Assembly: GCF_963576615.1 (NCBI RefSeq)
Contig: NC_088714.1
Span: forward strand, 66,233,667-66,297,666
Origin: Watersipora subatra
Taxonomy: Eukaryota; Bryozoa; Gymnolaemata; Cheilostomatida; Watersiporidae
Length of the DNA: 64,000 nt
Reading direction: 5' to 3'
Shown here piece after piece: positions 41,545-55,491 of the stretch. Both the position numbers and the translations under genes were made by a program. Within the stretch, counting starts at the first letter, position 1; the number at the start of each line of letters is the position of its first letter. The notes below the pieces were generated by a model. It saw only the letters and a program-made list of their open reading frames with translations. It was not told the origin of the DNA and did no database searches.

Positions 41545-44500
41545 CTAGCTGTCCATTGCGTAAAATAATACGCTATACAAATAGCTATATACTGTGTATA
41601 AGTAGATTATACATGTAGCTGTACACTGTGTATGAAAGTGTTATACAAATAGCTGTACAATGTCCATACAAAAGTTATACACATAGTTGTGCACGAAAAG
41701 GTTATACACATAACTACACAATGTGTATAGAAAGGCTATACACATAGCTGCACACAGTGTCTAGAAAGGTTATACACATAACTGGACAATGTGCATGGGA
41801 TGGTTATCTACAGAACTACACACCGTGCATGAAAAGGTTATACACATAGCTGCACACTGTGTATAAAAAGGTTATACACGTAACTGTACACTGGGTCTAG
41901 ACAAGTTATATGCATAACTATATAGAGTAGATGAACGAATTGCCTACATAACTGTTAGAGTAAATGAACAGTTTATATACATAACTGTATAGAGTAAATG
42001 AACAGGTTATATACATAACTGTATAGAGTAAATGAGCAGGTTATATACATAACTGTACAGAGTAAATGAACAGGTTATATACATAACTGTATACAGTAAA
42101 TGAACAGGTTATATACATAACTGTATAGAGTGAATGAACAGGTTATATACATAACTGTATACAGTAAATGAACAGGCTATATACATAACTGTATAGAGTG
42201 AATGAACAGGTTATATACATAACTATATAGAGTAAATGAACAGGCTATATACATAACTGTATAGAGTGGATGAACAGGTTATATACATAACTGTATAGAG
42301 TACATGAACAGGCTATATACATAACTGTATGGAGTAAATGAACAGGTTATATACATATAACTGTATAGAGTAAGTGAACAGGTTACATACATAACTGTAT
42401 AGAGTAAATGAACAGGTTATATACATAACTGTATAGAGTAAATGAACAGGTTATATACATAACTGTATAGAGTAAATGAACAGGTTATATACATAACTGT
42501 ATAGAGTGAATGAACAGGCTATATACATAACTGTATAGAGTAAATGAACAGGTTATATACATAACTGTATAGAGTGAATGAACAGGTTATATACATAACT
42601 GTATAGAGTAAATTAACAGGTTATATACATAACTGTATAGAGTGAATGAACAGGCTATATACATAACTGTATAGAGTAAATGAACAGGTTATATACATAA
42701 CTGTATAGATTGAATGAACAGGTTATATACATAACTGTATAGAGTAAATGAACAGGTTATATACATAACTGTATAGAGTAAATGAACAGGTTATATACAT
42801 AACTGTATAGAGTAAATGAACAGGTTATATACATAACTGTATAGAGTAAATGAACAGGTTATATACATAACTGTATAGAGTGAATGAACAGGCTATATAC
42901 ACAACTGTATAGAGTAAATGAACAGGTTATATACATAACTGTATAGAGTGAATGAATAGGTTATATACATAACTGTATAGAGTAAATGAACTGGTTACAT
43001 ACATAACTGTATAGAGTAAATGAACAGGTTATATACATAACTGTATAGAGTGAATGAACAGGCTATATACACAACTGTATAGAGTAAATGAACAGGTTAT
43101 ATACATAACTGTATAGAGTGAATGAATAGGTTATATACATAACTGTATAGAGTAAATGAACTGGTTACATACATAACTGTATAGAGTAAATGAACAGGTT
43201 ATATACATAACTGTATAGAGTAAATGAACAGGTTATATACATAACTGTATAGAGTGAATGAACAGGTTATATACATAACTGTATAGAGTAAATGAACAGG
43301 TTATATACATAACTGTATAGAGTGAATGAACAGGTTATATACATAACTGTATAGAGTGAATGAACAGGCTATATACATAACAGTATAGAGTAAATGAACA
43401 GGTTATATACATAACTGTATAGAGTAAATGAAGAGGTTATATACATAACTGTATACAGTAAATGAACAGGCTATATACATAACTGTATAGAGTGAATGAA
43501 CAGGTTATATACATAACTGTATAGAGTAAATGAAGAGGTTATATACATAACTGTATAGAGTGAATGAACAGGTTATATACATAACTGTATAGAGTGAATG
43601 AACAGGCTATATACATAACTGTATAGAGTAAATGAACAGGTTATATACATAACTGTATAGAGTAAATGAACAGGTTATATACATAACTGTATAGAGTGAA
43701 TGAACAGGTTATATATATAACTGTATAGAGTAAATGAACAGGTTATATACATAACTGTATAGAGTAAATGAACAGGTTATATACATAACTGTATAGAGTA
43801 AATGAACAGGTTATATACATAACTGTATAGAGTGAATGAACAGGTTATATACATAACTGTATAGAGTGAATGAACAGGCTATATACATAACTGTATAGAG
43901 TAAATGAACAGGTTATATACATAACTGTATAGAGTAAATGAACAGGTTATATACATAACTGTATAGAGTGAATGAGTAGGTTATATACATAACTGTATAG
44001 AGTAAATGAACTGGTTACATACATAACTGTATAGAGTAAATGAACAGGTTATATACATAACTGTATAGAGTGAATGAACAGGTTATATACATAACTGTAT
44101 AGAGTAAATGAACAGGTTATATACATAACTGTATAGAGTAAATGAACAGGTTATATACATAACTGTATAGAGTGAATGAATAGGTTATATACATAACTGT
44201 ATAGAGTAAATGAACTGGTTACATACATAACTGTATAGAGTAAATGAACAGGTTATATACATAACTGTATAGAGTAAATGAACAGGTTGTATACATAGCT
44301 GTATAGAGTAAATGAACAGGTTATATACATAACTGTATAGAGTAAATGAACAGGTTATATACATAACTGTATAGAGTGAATGAACAGGTTATATACATAA
44401 CTGTATAGAGTGAATGAACAGGCTATATACATAACTGTATAGAGTAAATGAACAGGTTATATACATAACTGTCTAGAGTAAATGAAGAGGTTATATACAT

Positions 44501-45735
44501 AACTGTATACAGTAAATGAACAGGCTATATACATAACTGTATAGAGTGAATGAACAGGTTATATACATAACTGTATAGAGTAAATGAAGAGGTTATATAC
44601 ATAACTGTATAGAGTGAATGAACAGGTTATATACATAACTGTATAGAGTGAATGAACAGGCTATATACATAACTGTATAGAGTAAATGAACAGGTTATAT
44701 ACATAACTGTATAGAGTAAATGAACAGGTTATATACATAACTGTATAGAGTGAATGAACAGGTTATATATATAACTGTATAGAGTAAATGAACAGGTTAT
44801 ATACATAACTGTATAGAGTAAATGAACAGGTTATATACATAACTGTATAGAGTAAATGAACAGGTTATATACATAACTGTATAGAGTGAATGAACAGGTT
44901 ATATACATAACTGTATAGAGTGAATGAACAGGTTATATATATAACTGTATAGAGTAAATGAACAGGTTATATACATAACTGTATAGAGTAAATGAACAGG
45001 TTATATACATAACTGTATAGAGTAAATGAACAGGTTATATACATAACTGTATAGAGTAAATGAGCAGGCTATATACATAACTGTACAGAGTAAATGAACA
45101 GGTTATATACATAACTGTATAGAGTAAATGAACAGGCTATATACATAACTGTGTAGAGTGAATGAACAGGTTATATACATAACTGTATAGAGTAAATGAA
45201 CAGGTTATATACATAACTGTATAGAGTAAATGAACAGGCTATATACATAACTGTATAGAGTGAATGAACAGGTTATATACATAACTGTATAGAGTAAATG
45301 AACAGGTTGTATACATAGCTGTATAGAGTAAATGAACAGGTTGTATACATAGCTGTATAGAGTAAAATTAATGAACATGTTATATACATATAACTGTATA
45401 GAGTAAATGAACAGGTTACATACATAACTGTATAGAGTAAATGAACAGGTTATATACATAACTGTATAGAGTAAATGAACAGGCTATATACATAAATGTA
45501 TAGAGTAAATGAATAGGTTATATACATAACTGTATATAGTAAATGAACAGGTTATATACATAACTGTATAGAGTACATGAACAGGCTATATACATCACTG
45601 TATAACGTAAATGAACAGGTTATATACACAGCTGTATAGACTAAATAAACAGGTTATACACATAACTGTATAAAGTAAATGAACAAATTATATAAATAAC
45701 TTTATAGAGTAAATGAACAGGTTACATATATTTAA
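41545..45735. repeat. 34-bp minisatellite, about 4.2 kb, with higher-order structure
   Basis: More than 110 copies of TATAGAGTAAATGAACAGGT-TATATACATAACTG. Degenerate copies occur at both edges (41545-41950, 45590-45735). Marker variants recur at fixed distances: the ACAACTG variant at 42901 and 43071 (170 bp, five units), and AAGAGG followed by GTATACAG at 43431 and 44485 (1054 bp, 31 units). This shows multi-unit duplications. Confidence 0.97.
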
Positions 45736-46910
45736 TGAATTTAGGAAACGTAAGTTTTCTAGTTAAGTTCTAGATTAAGTTAGTTCTTTTGCTTTATGAT
45801 AGTCTCGTAGAATTGGTAAGTCAGAAACCGGTCACTCTAAATGTAATATATAAAAGAACTTGTTCCACCATATTAACTACACCCTGTTGAATTCTTATAT
45901 TACATAGCTTTGCAACGTATTCCAATCTTATCGTGCCATTCAGTAATATTTGCATATTATTCTCTCTTTGCCTCTCAATTTTGTCTCTCCATTTGTCATC
46001 TAAATTCCATTGTTTTCCAGCAAACCTATTTCCGATGTATCTCTCATAGCTGAAAAGTTACACACAATCTCAAATGGTTGCCAGTGTAAAAAATGTTTTC
46101 ATATTCTTATGTTATATTGCTATGGTTTCTTATATTGCCATATTACGTTGCGGTTATTTTTTGCATTTTATTGTTGTGTCCTATTGATATATTATGCTGC
46201 TAGGTTATTAGGTTATGGTAATATGCCATGTTATATTGCTATGTTACAATTTGTCTTTACTTGGATGACAGCGATTCTTTGAAAGTGACTTAAAACCTTC
46301 CAACTAATTTTCCTAAAGAAGTTTTATCGACTTTGCAGTTTTAAGACAACCGGTTTAGTATGCGAGTCGGCTAGTAAAAAGTCCTAAACAAAGAAGCCAT
46401 TTTTACTTTTACATTATTTGAAAGATGACAAGCCTTCTGAGCATTTACTAGATAAGGTCTGCCATGTCATACAGAGGTTAACAAATCTCTCTGGTTTAGG
46501 TTGGAAAAGATTTACTCAACCAACCCATCTGATGAATGGAAAATTTTCTGAACTTTGGTCAGCATAATTCCATGCCTAAATAAGATAGTTGTTATTGGTG
46601 GAAGCTTCAAAAATACATACTTCCTTGAGGTGTTTTGAGTAGTTTAGCGCAGTAAAAACTGGGTCAACAAATATCGATCTTGTCTCCATTTTTGTGCGGA
46701 GTGAGGGACTTGTATAGAACTCTATGAATATCTACGGCAACTGCAGTTCATTTAATTTTTTTTCATTCTCATGGAATGTAGAATGTTTGTCTCACTGCGG
46801 CTGATCGCAGATGTGACCAAAAATTTTATTACATAATGGGTAGTGGGTGGTGTTGATAAAATGCAAAAGTGCAAACAGGCAAACTTTTCGGTTTTTTAAA
46901 TGTAATTAAA
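45736..46910. other. No gene seen
   Basis: AT-rich. The ORF at 46010-46282 is hydrophobic only because of T-rich composition, and no family was recognised. Confidence 0.45.
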
Positions 46911-46982
46911 TTGGCGATTCAGATGATGATAATTTAGACTAAGGTATATTAAATTGGCGATTCAGATGATGATAGTTTAGAC

Positions 46983-49679
46983 CAGTGGTTCCCAACCTGG
47001 GGGGAATTCCCCCAGGGGGAATTTGGCATTTTAAAGGGGGAATTTTAGTTTTTATAATTTCACATTTTGTGAACGCGCTTTTAAGCTTTAACAAAATCTT
47101 AGAGGTGTTCTCTGTTCCCATTCCTCTTCTATTGCATGTATATTCTAGCTGGGGGTAGCAGACCATGTACCTTTTACTGTACATTCGTTGTAATACAGTC
47201 TGCGTGTAGCTACTGTAAATGTAATAATCTTTGCCAACAATTTGGAAAAATTCCAATAAGCCAGTTTGACCTTAATTAATGACCTTAATAACTAAGGTCA
47301 AACTAATGCTTAGTTTGAAATTGTGCTGCTCAGAGTGCACGTGTATTTGATGCAAGGACACACTCACTTATCAACTACTGCATCACATGTAAAAGAAAAA
47401 AAAACTGTAAGCTTCTTTGTACAAATATAATTACGTATATGTTCGCATTATTGTTTCCTATTATTACGCATGTTATGTCTTACTTGCTTTTCTGCAAATA
47501 AGTCACATATTCATGCATCTATAGTAGTAGATCAAATAAAAAATATTACTACACTCGCAGATGATTATTATTGTACAAACAGATACTAGGTCGTTTATAA
47601 TATTTTTCAGCCGCCGCTTTATTTTTACAACTATTAATTATTGCGAGATGTCAAAGGCAAAGAAACGAACCTACATTGAGAGTTACTTGGTTTATGGGTT
47701 TCCATATATTATGAAAAACATTCTTCGGCTTCCGCATGTGTGATATGCCTGCAAACCTTCTCAAATGACTCCATGGAACCCTTTCAGTTGAGGCAACACT
47801 CGCATAAAATTCCCCCCACACGAGCTGAGAACGACTGGGATTACTTCTAGTCTAAAGAGGGGCAAGTAAAGAGAAGTAGACTTGATACAAGTGGAGATCT
47901 CTATGCTCATAGTAATGCACTTATTACAGCTTCATCCGCTGTTTCCTACATTATTGCTCAGTGCAAAGAGGCATATGCAATAGGAGAGACCCTGATCAAG
48001 CCATGTATGTTAGACTGCGCATCGATACTACTTGGAAAACCAGCTTGGCAAAAATTTCAAGACCTCCCACCATCCAACAACACTGTGAAACGACGCATTG
48101 ATGACATTGCAGCAAATGTTGAAAAAAAAGTAGTGGCTAAGATTAAAGCGTCCCTATTTTGGACCATACAACTTGCTGAGTCAATTGATGTTGCCAGTCT
48201 TTCCCAGCTATTAGTGTATGGTAGATATGTGCATGACACATCCATTGAAAAGGAGTTTCTGTTTTGTCAGCCCTTGCTTAGAACAACTTCAGCAAGAGAT
48301 GTGTTGAAAATAGTTGAAAATTTCCTTAAAAAGGCCAAGTTAGGTTGGGAGAAGTTAATAAGTGTATGCACTGGTGGAGCACCTGCTATGTTAGAATGTT
48401 GATCAGGCTTTGTAAAACAGATCAATCAGAAGAACCCTGATATAGAAGGAGTGCATTGCTTCATTCACCGTGAAGCATTTACATTAAAAACTCTTCCACA
48501 AGCATTGAAATCAAACTTGGTTGTGAACCTAAAAGTTGTGAATTACATCAACGCATCAACACTAAATACCAGATTGTTCTCAGCATTATGTTCTGAAAGT
48601 GATGTCGTGTTTACACCTTTGTTATTTCATACTGATGTGAGGTGGTTGTCCAAGGGAAACATGTTAGGCAGGCTCTTTGAGCTACGTCCGAGGTTATGAA
48701 ATCTTTTGAAAGTAAAGGCCAGCATGAACTTTTAGCAACCATGAAAGCTGATAACTATGTATTTAAGACTGCATACCTGGTTGATACATTTGCCTTGCTA
48801 AACAAGTTGAACTTGAAGTTACAAGGGAGCAAGCATCATTTCCTTGTCTTTCATGACAGCATTGATGCTTTCAAAGCAAAGCTGGTACTGTGGCATACAC
48901 AAACCTGCACTGGCAACACGGTATTCTTTCCCACACTCACTGAATTATTGGAAGACAAAACATGCTCCTGGTAGTCTAGTGGCAACCATTACTGAACACC
49001 TGTCTGATCTCATAACAGAATTTGGATGCTACTTCCCTGAGCTACCTTCGGAAAAAAATATATCCCACGAAATTCATTTTCTCGCGCCGTTCAAAAAATT
49101 CCTGAGGAGCTACAATAGGAGTTTGTTGAGTTGGTCAACATTTCTGCACTGGAAGATGATCTCAGATCAATGTCTATTGACCAGTTTGGCTCTCGGCAAG
49201 AAACATTTCTCTACTCATTGCTGGAAAGGCAACAAAGATTCTGAGGCCATTTAGCTGTACCTACCTACACGAAGTAGGATTTTCATCAATGCTGCACCTT
49301 AAAAATAAGAAAAGAAATCGACTTGAACTTGAGAGCGACTTGAGATGTGCATTTTAAAAAACAACGCCTAATTTGTGTAAACTTGCACAGAGGCATCAGC
49401 AGGAGCGGTCTCATTAAAATTCATAATCTCACCCCACACCCGTTGAGTGTACCGGAATAACAATAATGTTGACGTGATTTATTACTATATATGCTACTCT
49501 CAGTTATTTAACAAATAAATACATGTATATATGCTGCTGACCTACATATATGTACCTGTGTAGCCCTTTCAGTAAATACAATATAGTTTGGGTTCACACT
49601 TCACATTTTCCAAGGGAGGAATTTGTATTTGAAAATTTTGCAAAGGGGTAAAAGAAAAAAAAAAGGTTGGGAACCACTG
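46983..49679 (+). mobile_element. hAT DNA transposon with ZBED-type transposase, 2.7 kb, degenerate
   Basis: Terminal inverted repeats are CAGTGGTTCCCAACCT and AGGTTGGGAACCACTG. Exact 8-bp target duplication GTTTAGAC lies at 46975-46982 and 49680-49687. The interior encodes a broken hAT transposase on the plus strand. G-runs occur next to both ends (GGGGGGAATTCCCCC on the left). Confidence 0.96.
47648..49357 (+). pseudogene. hAT transposase (ZBED5-like), disrupted
   Basis: Starts near MSKAKKRTYIESYLVYGF, then a BED-like region with ICLQTFSNDSM in another frame. The longest open part at 48007-48402 includes KRRIDDIAANVEKKV and LAESIDVASLSQLLVYGRY and ends in a TGA. The same frame resumes at 48451 (HCFIHREA, HTDVRWLSKGNML). 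The frame shifts again near 48700 and 48960. The hATC dimerisation region is visible near the end (VGFSSMLHLKNKKRNRLELE, 49270-49350). At least one nonsense and two or more frameshifts mean no active protein. Confidence 0.9.
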
Positions 49680-50598
49680 GTTTAGACTAAGGTATATTAA
49701 ATTGGCGATTCAGATGATGATAATTTAGACTAAGGTATATTAAATTGGCGATTCAGATGATGATAATTTAGACTAAGGTATATTAATTGGCGATTCAGAT
49801 GATTATAATTTAGACTAAGGTATATTAAATTGGCGATTCAGATGATGATAATTTAGACTAAGGTATATTAATTGGCGATTCAGATGATTATAATTTAGAC
49901 TAAGGTATATTAATTGGCGATTCAGATGATGATAATTTAGACTAAGGTATATTAAATTGTCGATTCAGATGATGATAATTTAGACTAAGGTATATTAAAT
50001 TGGCGATTCAGATGATGATAATTTAGACTAAGGTATATTAAATTGGCGATTCAGATGATGATAATTTAGACTAAGGTATATTAAATTGGTGATTCAGATG
50101 ATGATAATTTAGACTAAGGTATATTAAATTGGCGATTCAGATGATGATAATTTAGACTAAGGTCTAGGTATATTAATTGGCGATTCAGATGATTATAATT
50201 TAGACTAAGGTATATTAAATTGGCGATTCAGATGATGATAATTTAGACTAAGGTATATTAAATTGGCGATTCAGATGATGATAATTTAGACTAAGGTATA
50301 TTAAATTGGTGATTCAGATGATGATAATTTAGACTAAGGTATATTAAATTGGCGATTCAGATGATGATAATTTAGACTAAGGTCTAGGTATATTAATTGG
50401 CGATTCAGATGATTATAATTTAGACTAAGGTATATTAAATTGGCGATTCAGATGATGATAATTTAGACTAAGGTATATTAAATTGGCGATTCAGATGATG
50501 ATAATTTAGACTAAGGTATATTAAATTGGTGATTCAGATGATGATAATTTAGACTAAGGTATATTAAATTGGCGATTCAGATGATGATAATTTAGACT

Positions 50599-51116
50599 GT
50601 GGGTATCAGACTGAAAAAGAAAGAGGGAGCTTCCTTAATCTTGCAAACTTCAAGAATTGTTCAAAAATTAAAGGCAAGATATATTGTCTCAGCGGTAAAA
50701 ACATGTTGACACACATGAGCTAATCAGCAAGAAATCTTCACATATTTGTTGCTAGTAATTAGTTTTTTAGCTGCATCTACATTTGTGCATTCGTTGTGCC
50801 AAATAATATTAGGATCTTCAAAATATGCATCTAGTTTGTGAGAATGCTGATAAGCAACTTAAATTTATAAATTATCACTAGCAATCAGTAAGAAGAACTG
50901 ATTTTGAAATATATTATACACTCTGCTAAATAGGCACTTCTAAAAGGACATTGGCAGACATGCTAGGATGCAATATTAGAGCTGCAATTGTGCTTAGCTG
51001 GATAATTCCTGCTTGAACTAGTTAAATGAAGCGCTTAAATTGTGACTGTGGAAAAGTACCGTATTTTAACTGTATTGATTAAATGTCTTAACAAAAAGAT
51101 GAAACGATCGGTCAAA
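50599..51116. other. No gene seen
   Basis: AT-rich sequence right of the 43-bp array, with no repeat or exon recognised. Confidence 0.4.
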
Positions 51117-51240
51117 ATGAAAATTGATTACTATCTCCTATTGTTACGTATTTGTATATCTAGTTTCACAACGAGTCGAGTGCGTGGGCAAATACCTGCA
51201 AACACCTGCTACTCAATGGAAACTGCAACAGGATGTTGCA
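51117..51240 (+). CDS. Possible signal-peptide exon of a secreted protein
   Basis: ATG opens MKIDYYLLLLRICISSF, a short charged start and a hydrophobic core as in a signal peptide, followed by a Cys-containing stretch (PANTCYSMETATGCC). It ends in phase 1 at a perfect donor (GCA-GTAAGT). Phase-1 introns after a signal peptide are common in secreted proteins. No downstream exon could be linked, so it may be chance. Confidence 0.3.
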
Positions 51241-54164
51241 GTAAGTTCTCTGCACGTTTAGCTTTTCATCGTTTTTAGCTCGTTGGCTAAAGCTCAATTA
51301 AAAGAATATGTACACGTTTATTTTTGTACATACTGATGTACATATTTATTCATGTATTCATGTACATATTTATTTATATACATATTTATTGATGCATATA
51401 TTCGTCTATTTATAAGTATAAGAGCTAAATCAATAGCTTGTCCAGGAATTTCTCATTACTTTAGAAAGTTAATTGAATAAGGCTTCACATGAACTAGCTG
51501 TGCCACCCAGCGTTATTAATGTAAGTAATAAACCTATTGATTGAAAACTACTAACAAAGTTTGAATTAGCAAAAATTTGGGCACATGTTTTAGCGTATAA
51601 ATATTTAAATCAAGCAACTTTGCATTCGATTTCTGATGAATACCGGCGACCAGAAACCATGAAAACCAGCAAACACAATCAATTAACATATGAGGTGTTA
51701 AGTGTTTTTTCATTCATTGCTTTTCAGAATAAATTATGCATTTTCAATTTTTGGTAACAAACATAGTCAATATGGTAACAAAAATATAGTCAATTTGCAG
51801 CAATAGAATATAGTCAATTTGTAGCAATACAATTTACATCAATACTGTATCGTCAATTTGTAGATATAGGATGTTGGGGTTGCTACAATTATCACATTGC
51901 TAATAAAGTAAAACTAGCTCTGTCAAATATATACTATAATTTAGACAATTAAAGATGGATTTTTACCAACGATCACCTAAAAACAAACTTGATGCATGCC
52001 ATATAACCAAATAATGCTTGGCTGCAGTCTCAAATTGACAATGGAATAATATTTCTATGACCAAATGATGCAATGGTGGAAGAGCAACGGTGTGCTTGAA
52101 CATGATAATCCAGCCACTAATAGATGTGGTATTTTTGTAATAATGTCACATTTATATTTTTTTCCAAAATGTGAGATTATTACATATAACTAAAATATGA
52201 CACAGCAGCAGTGGCCCAGCGTTCTAGAGCAGCTGACTTGTGAACAGCAGAACTGGGTTCACTTCCCAGTAAATTAGTCTGCACTCTGACAAGCATTCAA
52301 CTAATCGGTATTTGGTAAAAAGTAGGCGTGTCCTACTAATTACATAAACATCAGTATCTTTTAAACCTTGCTGATTATGAATTTGCTGACTTTTTGAATA
52401 AGATATTGGCAGCATCAGATTAAAGATTGTAGGAGATGTTGATGCGAGTGGTGAAGCTGATCAAGGGAGATCTTATCTATTTACAAGTGATGGGAAAATT
52501 TAAAAACTGGGTTTCAACTAAAAGTTCACAAACGATTGCGGTGGCCAGAACTAAAAACTGTTTCATGTTGCGCAGCAAAATATGAATGCTTGCTATTTGA
52601 AAGTTGGTAGCTGCTAAGATAATTATCAAAAATTATTTATAGAGTCAATTTAGCAACAATCCTTATTACCTAATTTAATCAGATCAACAAAAGGGCTAGT
52701 GCAATGTCTAGTGCAATGTTTGGGTGTACAATAATGGTTGGTTGTAATGTGTTCGAGTGGTTCATGTTTATTTCACCAAACAAGCAACTCAACAAAATCA
52801 GCTATTAGAGTATATGCTTGCTGTTTCTTGTCTTTTCATTCAGACTACAGCTACCTTTGCAGCCAAATATTATTTAAGACTGCACACCCTGATGTCAGAT
52901 TTGGTTCATTGAGGGATGTACTGATTCTGCATGAAATTGGTTTTATTGCACGAGTTCTGTCTAGCAACAAGATCTGTCCTTAAGGCAATTCTTTAGTAAA
53001 ATTGCTATTTAGTTATTAAAGGTCAATTACCCAACAGTTATTCTGGATTGGATGCTTTTATTTTTCATCAATGATAGTGTGGAGACAATCACAAAAGAGG
53101 TATATTGCCTCAAATACAAATTTACCCTTCCAAAGCACTTTGTGATGGGGCACAAGCACGGTTGCAATCACGGTTGCAAAATCATCTCAACCTTAGTACC
53201 TCAAGGAACATGCTAAAGCTCTGCTATGAGTTTAATTTACAAGTTATCCATCATTCTATACTATTATCTCTATTTTAGCAACCTTGGCAATGACTGGGGA
53301 AAGTTTTTGCCTTAGTAGAAAGTACTTTTTATCGGCAAGTTTCTTTTTTGCCGATTTCAAAGTAACTGACATTTTGGAAACTTTTGAGTACTTTGGTATT
53401 CTAACTGATGCCCAAAGCAGTGAAAGTATAGGAAATGACGATGATATTTTTTTCTAACGATTCTTATGAGATTATTACAATATTTAATTATAAGTTTGGA
53501 TGACTATTGAAGTCTTATAGTAACACTAACAACATCGATGATGAGCAGTATGTTACTGTTATTATTTTTTCTAAATAGTTTTGTTAAATAGATTTACAAA
53601 AAATTTGTATAAATATCACAACTTCTTGATATTGTTAGCTATGACGTTTTGAAATGTAAACAAAATTGTGCATTGGTTTTCGATTATTACTATATTAATA
53701 ATATTGGTTATTCTAATAATATCAGTGCATTTTACTTCTAATATTGCATTTCTCCTATTGAAGGGGGAGAGATATAAACATATAATCTTTTCCTTTTATT
53801 ATTGCTGTTTGTTGTATATAATAACACCCACACTCAGTACATTGCAGCTACCATTGCAGTTATCCTATTGCACTGCAGTGCCATTTGACTGCTAATATTG
53901 CATTTCTCAACCATCAGTACCCTTTCTTTTTTCCAATATCACTTTGGTCGTGAGCTGTATGAAAGTGAAATTTCTAGTAATAGTAAATGTTGTATGGGTT
54001 GATTAAAAATTAAACCTCTGAGAAAAAGACTTCTTTATTACTAATGCGATGCTGGACATTCACCTAGTCATTTATAAATAGTAGTAATTCTAATATAATG
54101 ACATTCCAAACTGTATCACCTATAATACTCTTAGCATTCTCATAGAAATACTGGAGTACATACT
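51241..54164. other. Long AT-rich stretch without a supported gene
   Basis: Contains a low-complexity TGTACATATTTATT-rich patch (51310-51400), short repeats of AATATAGTCAATTTG (51770-51860) and a tRNA-like sequence at 52209. The ORF at 52738-52983 is unsupported. Confidence 0.45.
52209..52270 (+). repeat. tRNA-like sequence, probable SINE head
   Basis: AGTGGCCCAGCGTTCTAGAG (A-box-like), an imperfect anticodon arm GCTGACTTGTGAACAGC and GGGTTCACTTCCC (B-box-like T arm). No good acceptor stem is seen, so it is likelier a SINE or tRNA relic than a functional tRNA. Confidence 0.5.
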
Positions 54165-54770
54165 CATAGACATGCTGGAGTACATATTCATAGACATATT
54201 AGAGTACATACTCATAGACATACTAGAGTACATATTCATATACATACTAGTGTATATACCCATAGACATACTAGAGTACATATCCATATACATACTAGAG
54301 TACATACTCATAGACATACTAGAGTACATATTCATATACATACTAGTGTATATACCCATAGACATACTAGAGTACATATCCATATACATACTAGAGTACA
54401 TACTCATAGACATACTAGAGTACATATCCATATACATACTAGTGTATATACCCATAGACATACTAGAGTACATACTCAAAGACATATTAGAGTACATACT
54501 CATAGACATACTAGAGTACACACTCATAGACATACTAGTGTAAATACTCATAGACATACTAAAGTACATACTCAAAGACATACTGGAGTACATACTCATA
54601 GACATACTAGAGTACATATTCATATACATACTAGATTACGTACTCAAAGACATACTAGAGTACATACTCATTGACATACTAGATTACGTACTCAAAGATA
54701 AAATGGAGTACATACTCCTAGACATACTAGAGTACATACTCATAGACATACTAGAGACATACTTCAGCTA
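54165..54770. repeat. 24-bp minisatellite
   Basis: About 25 copies of TAGAGTACATACTCATAGACATAC. Because 24 is divisible by three, long ORFs occur on both strands (for example 54120-54629 minus, Met/Tyr/Ser repeats); these are artefacts. Confidence 0.95.
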
Positions 54771-54996
54771 CTCCTTTTTTACATTTCTATAGACATTCAG
54801 ATTGACTTTAGCAAAATTACTCTTTTGTTTTCCATAAAAATACTAAAATGCTTTAGTCCCTGCCCCCTCTGCATTTTCCTAGCTGCTCTGCTAATGCGGC
54901 TTTTACAAGGAACTTTTGTAATTACTGTTGTCAGAATGTATAGAATTTCAAGCAGGCATGAAACTTCGGAAATAGTTGTCATTTGCAGCACCATTT

Positions 54997-55322
54997 ATAG
55001 AAACACACATATGCTCTGCGTATAACTACATCTATAGAAAGACACATATGCTATGAGTATATCTAAATCGCCCTCTATAGAAACACACATATGCTATGAG
55101 TATATTTACATCACCATCTATAGAAACACACATATGCTATGAGTATATTTACATCACCATCTATAGAAACACACATATGCTATGAGTATATCTACATCAC
55201 CATCTATAAAAACACACATTTTTATGCTATGAGTATATCTACATCACCATCTATAGCAAAACACACATGCTCTGCACGTATCTACAACACCATCTACAGA
55301 AACACACAGAAACTCTGTGGGT
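54997..55322. repeat. 43-bp tandem repeat, about 7 copies
   Basis: Copies of TATAGAAACACACATATGCT-ATGAGTATATTTACATCACC-ATC; the last copies are diverged. It lies just upstream of the NFAT-like gene. Confidence 0.92.
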
Positions 55323-55368
55323 ATTTGTACACAACTTTATTAACAGCATGTGAATCTTTAAATCAATC

Positions 55369-55491
55369 ATGAGTGAAATCATGCAGTATGCCAATGCCAC
55401 TGATACATGCAGCCCTTCTAAACTTCACAACGATTGTGATTATCACGAGAACAGAAGGACTGCTACAGGAGAATGTAAATATTTGGTTCTT
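55369..55491 (+). other. Alternative 5' exon candidate of the NFAT-like gene
   Basis: ATG opens 41 codons (MSEIMQYANATDTCSPSKLH onwards) to a good donor CTT-GTAAGC in phase 0. It could join the next exon only at 56516, since the acceptor at 56511 needs phase 1. No conservation is visible. Confidence 0.25.

Larger units (their letters stand above)
46911..50598. repeat. 43-bp minisatellite split by a hAT transposon
   Basis: Units of TAAATTGGCGATTCAGATGA-TGATAATTTAGACTAAGGTA-TAT. Fewer than two copies lie left of the transposon (46911-46982) and about 21 right of it (49680-50598). Variants ATTAATTGGCG and GGTCTAGGTAT recur as multi-unit blocks. Confidence 0.95.

Noticed and set aside
45205..45459. 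84-codon YITCSFTLYSYV repeat ORF
   Set aside because: Artefact of the 34-bp array.
54120..54629. 169-codon Met/Tyr/Ser-rich ORF
   Set aside because: Translation of a 24-bp tandem repeat; frames are open on both strands for the same reason.
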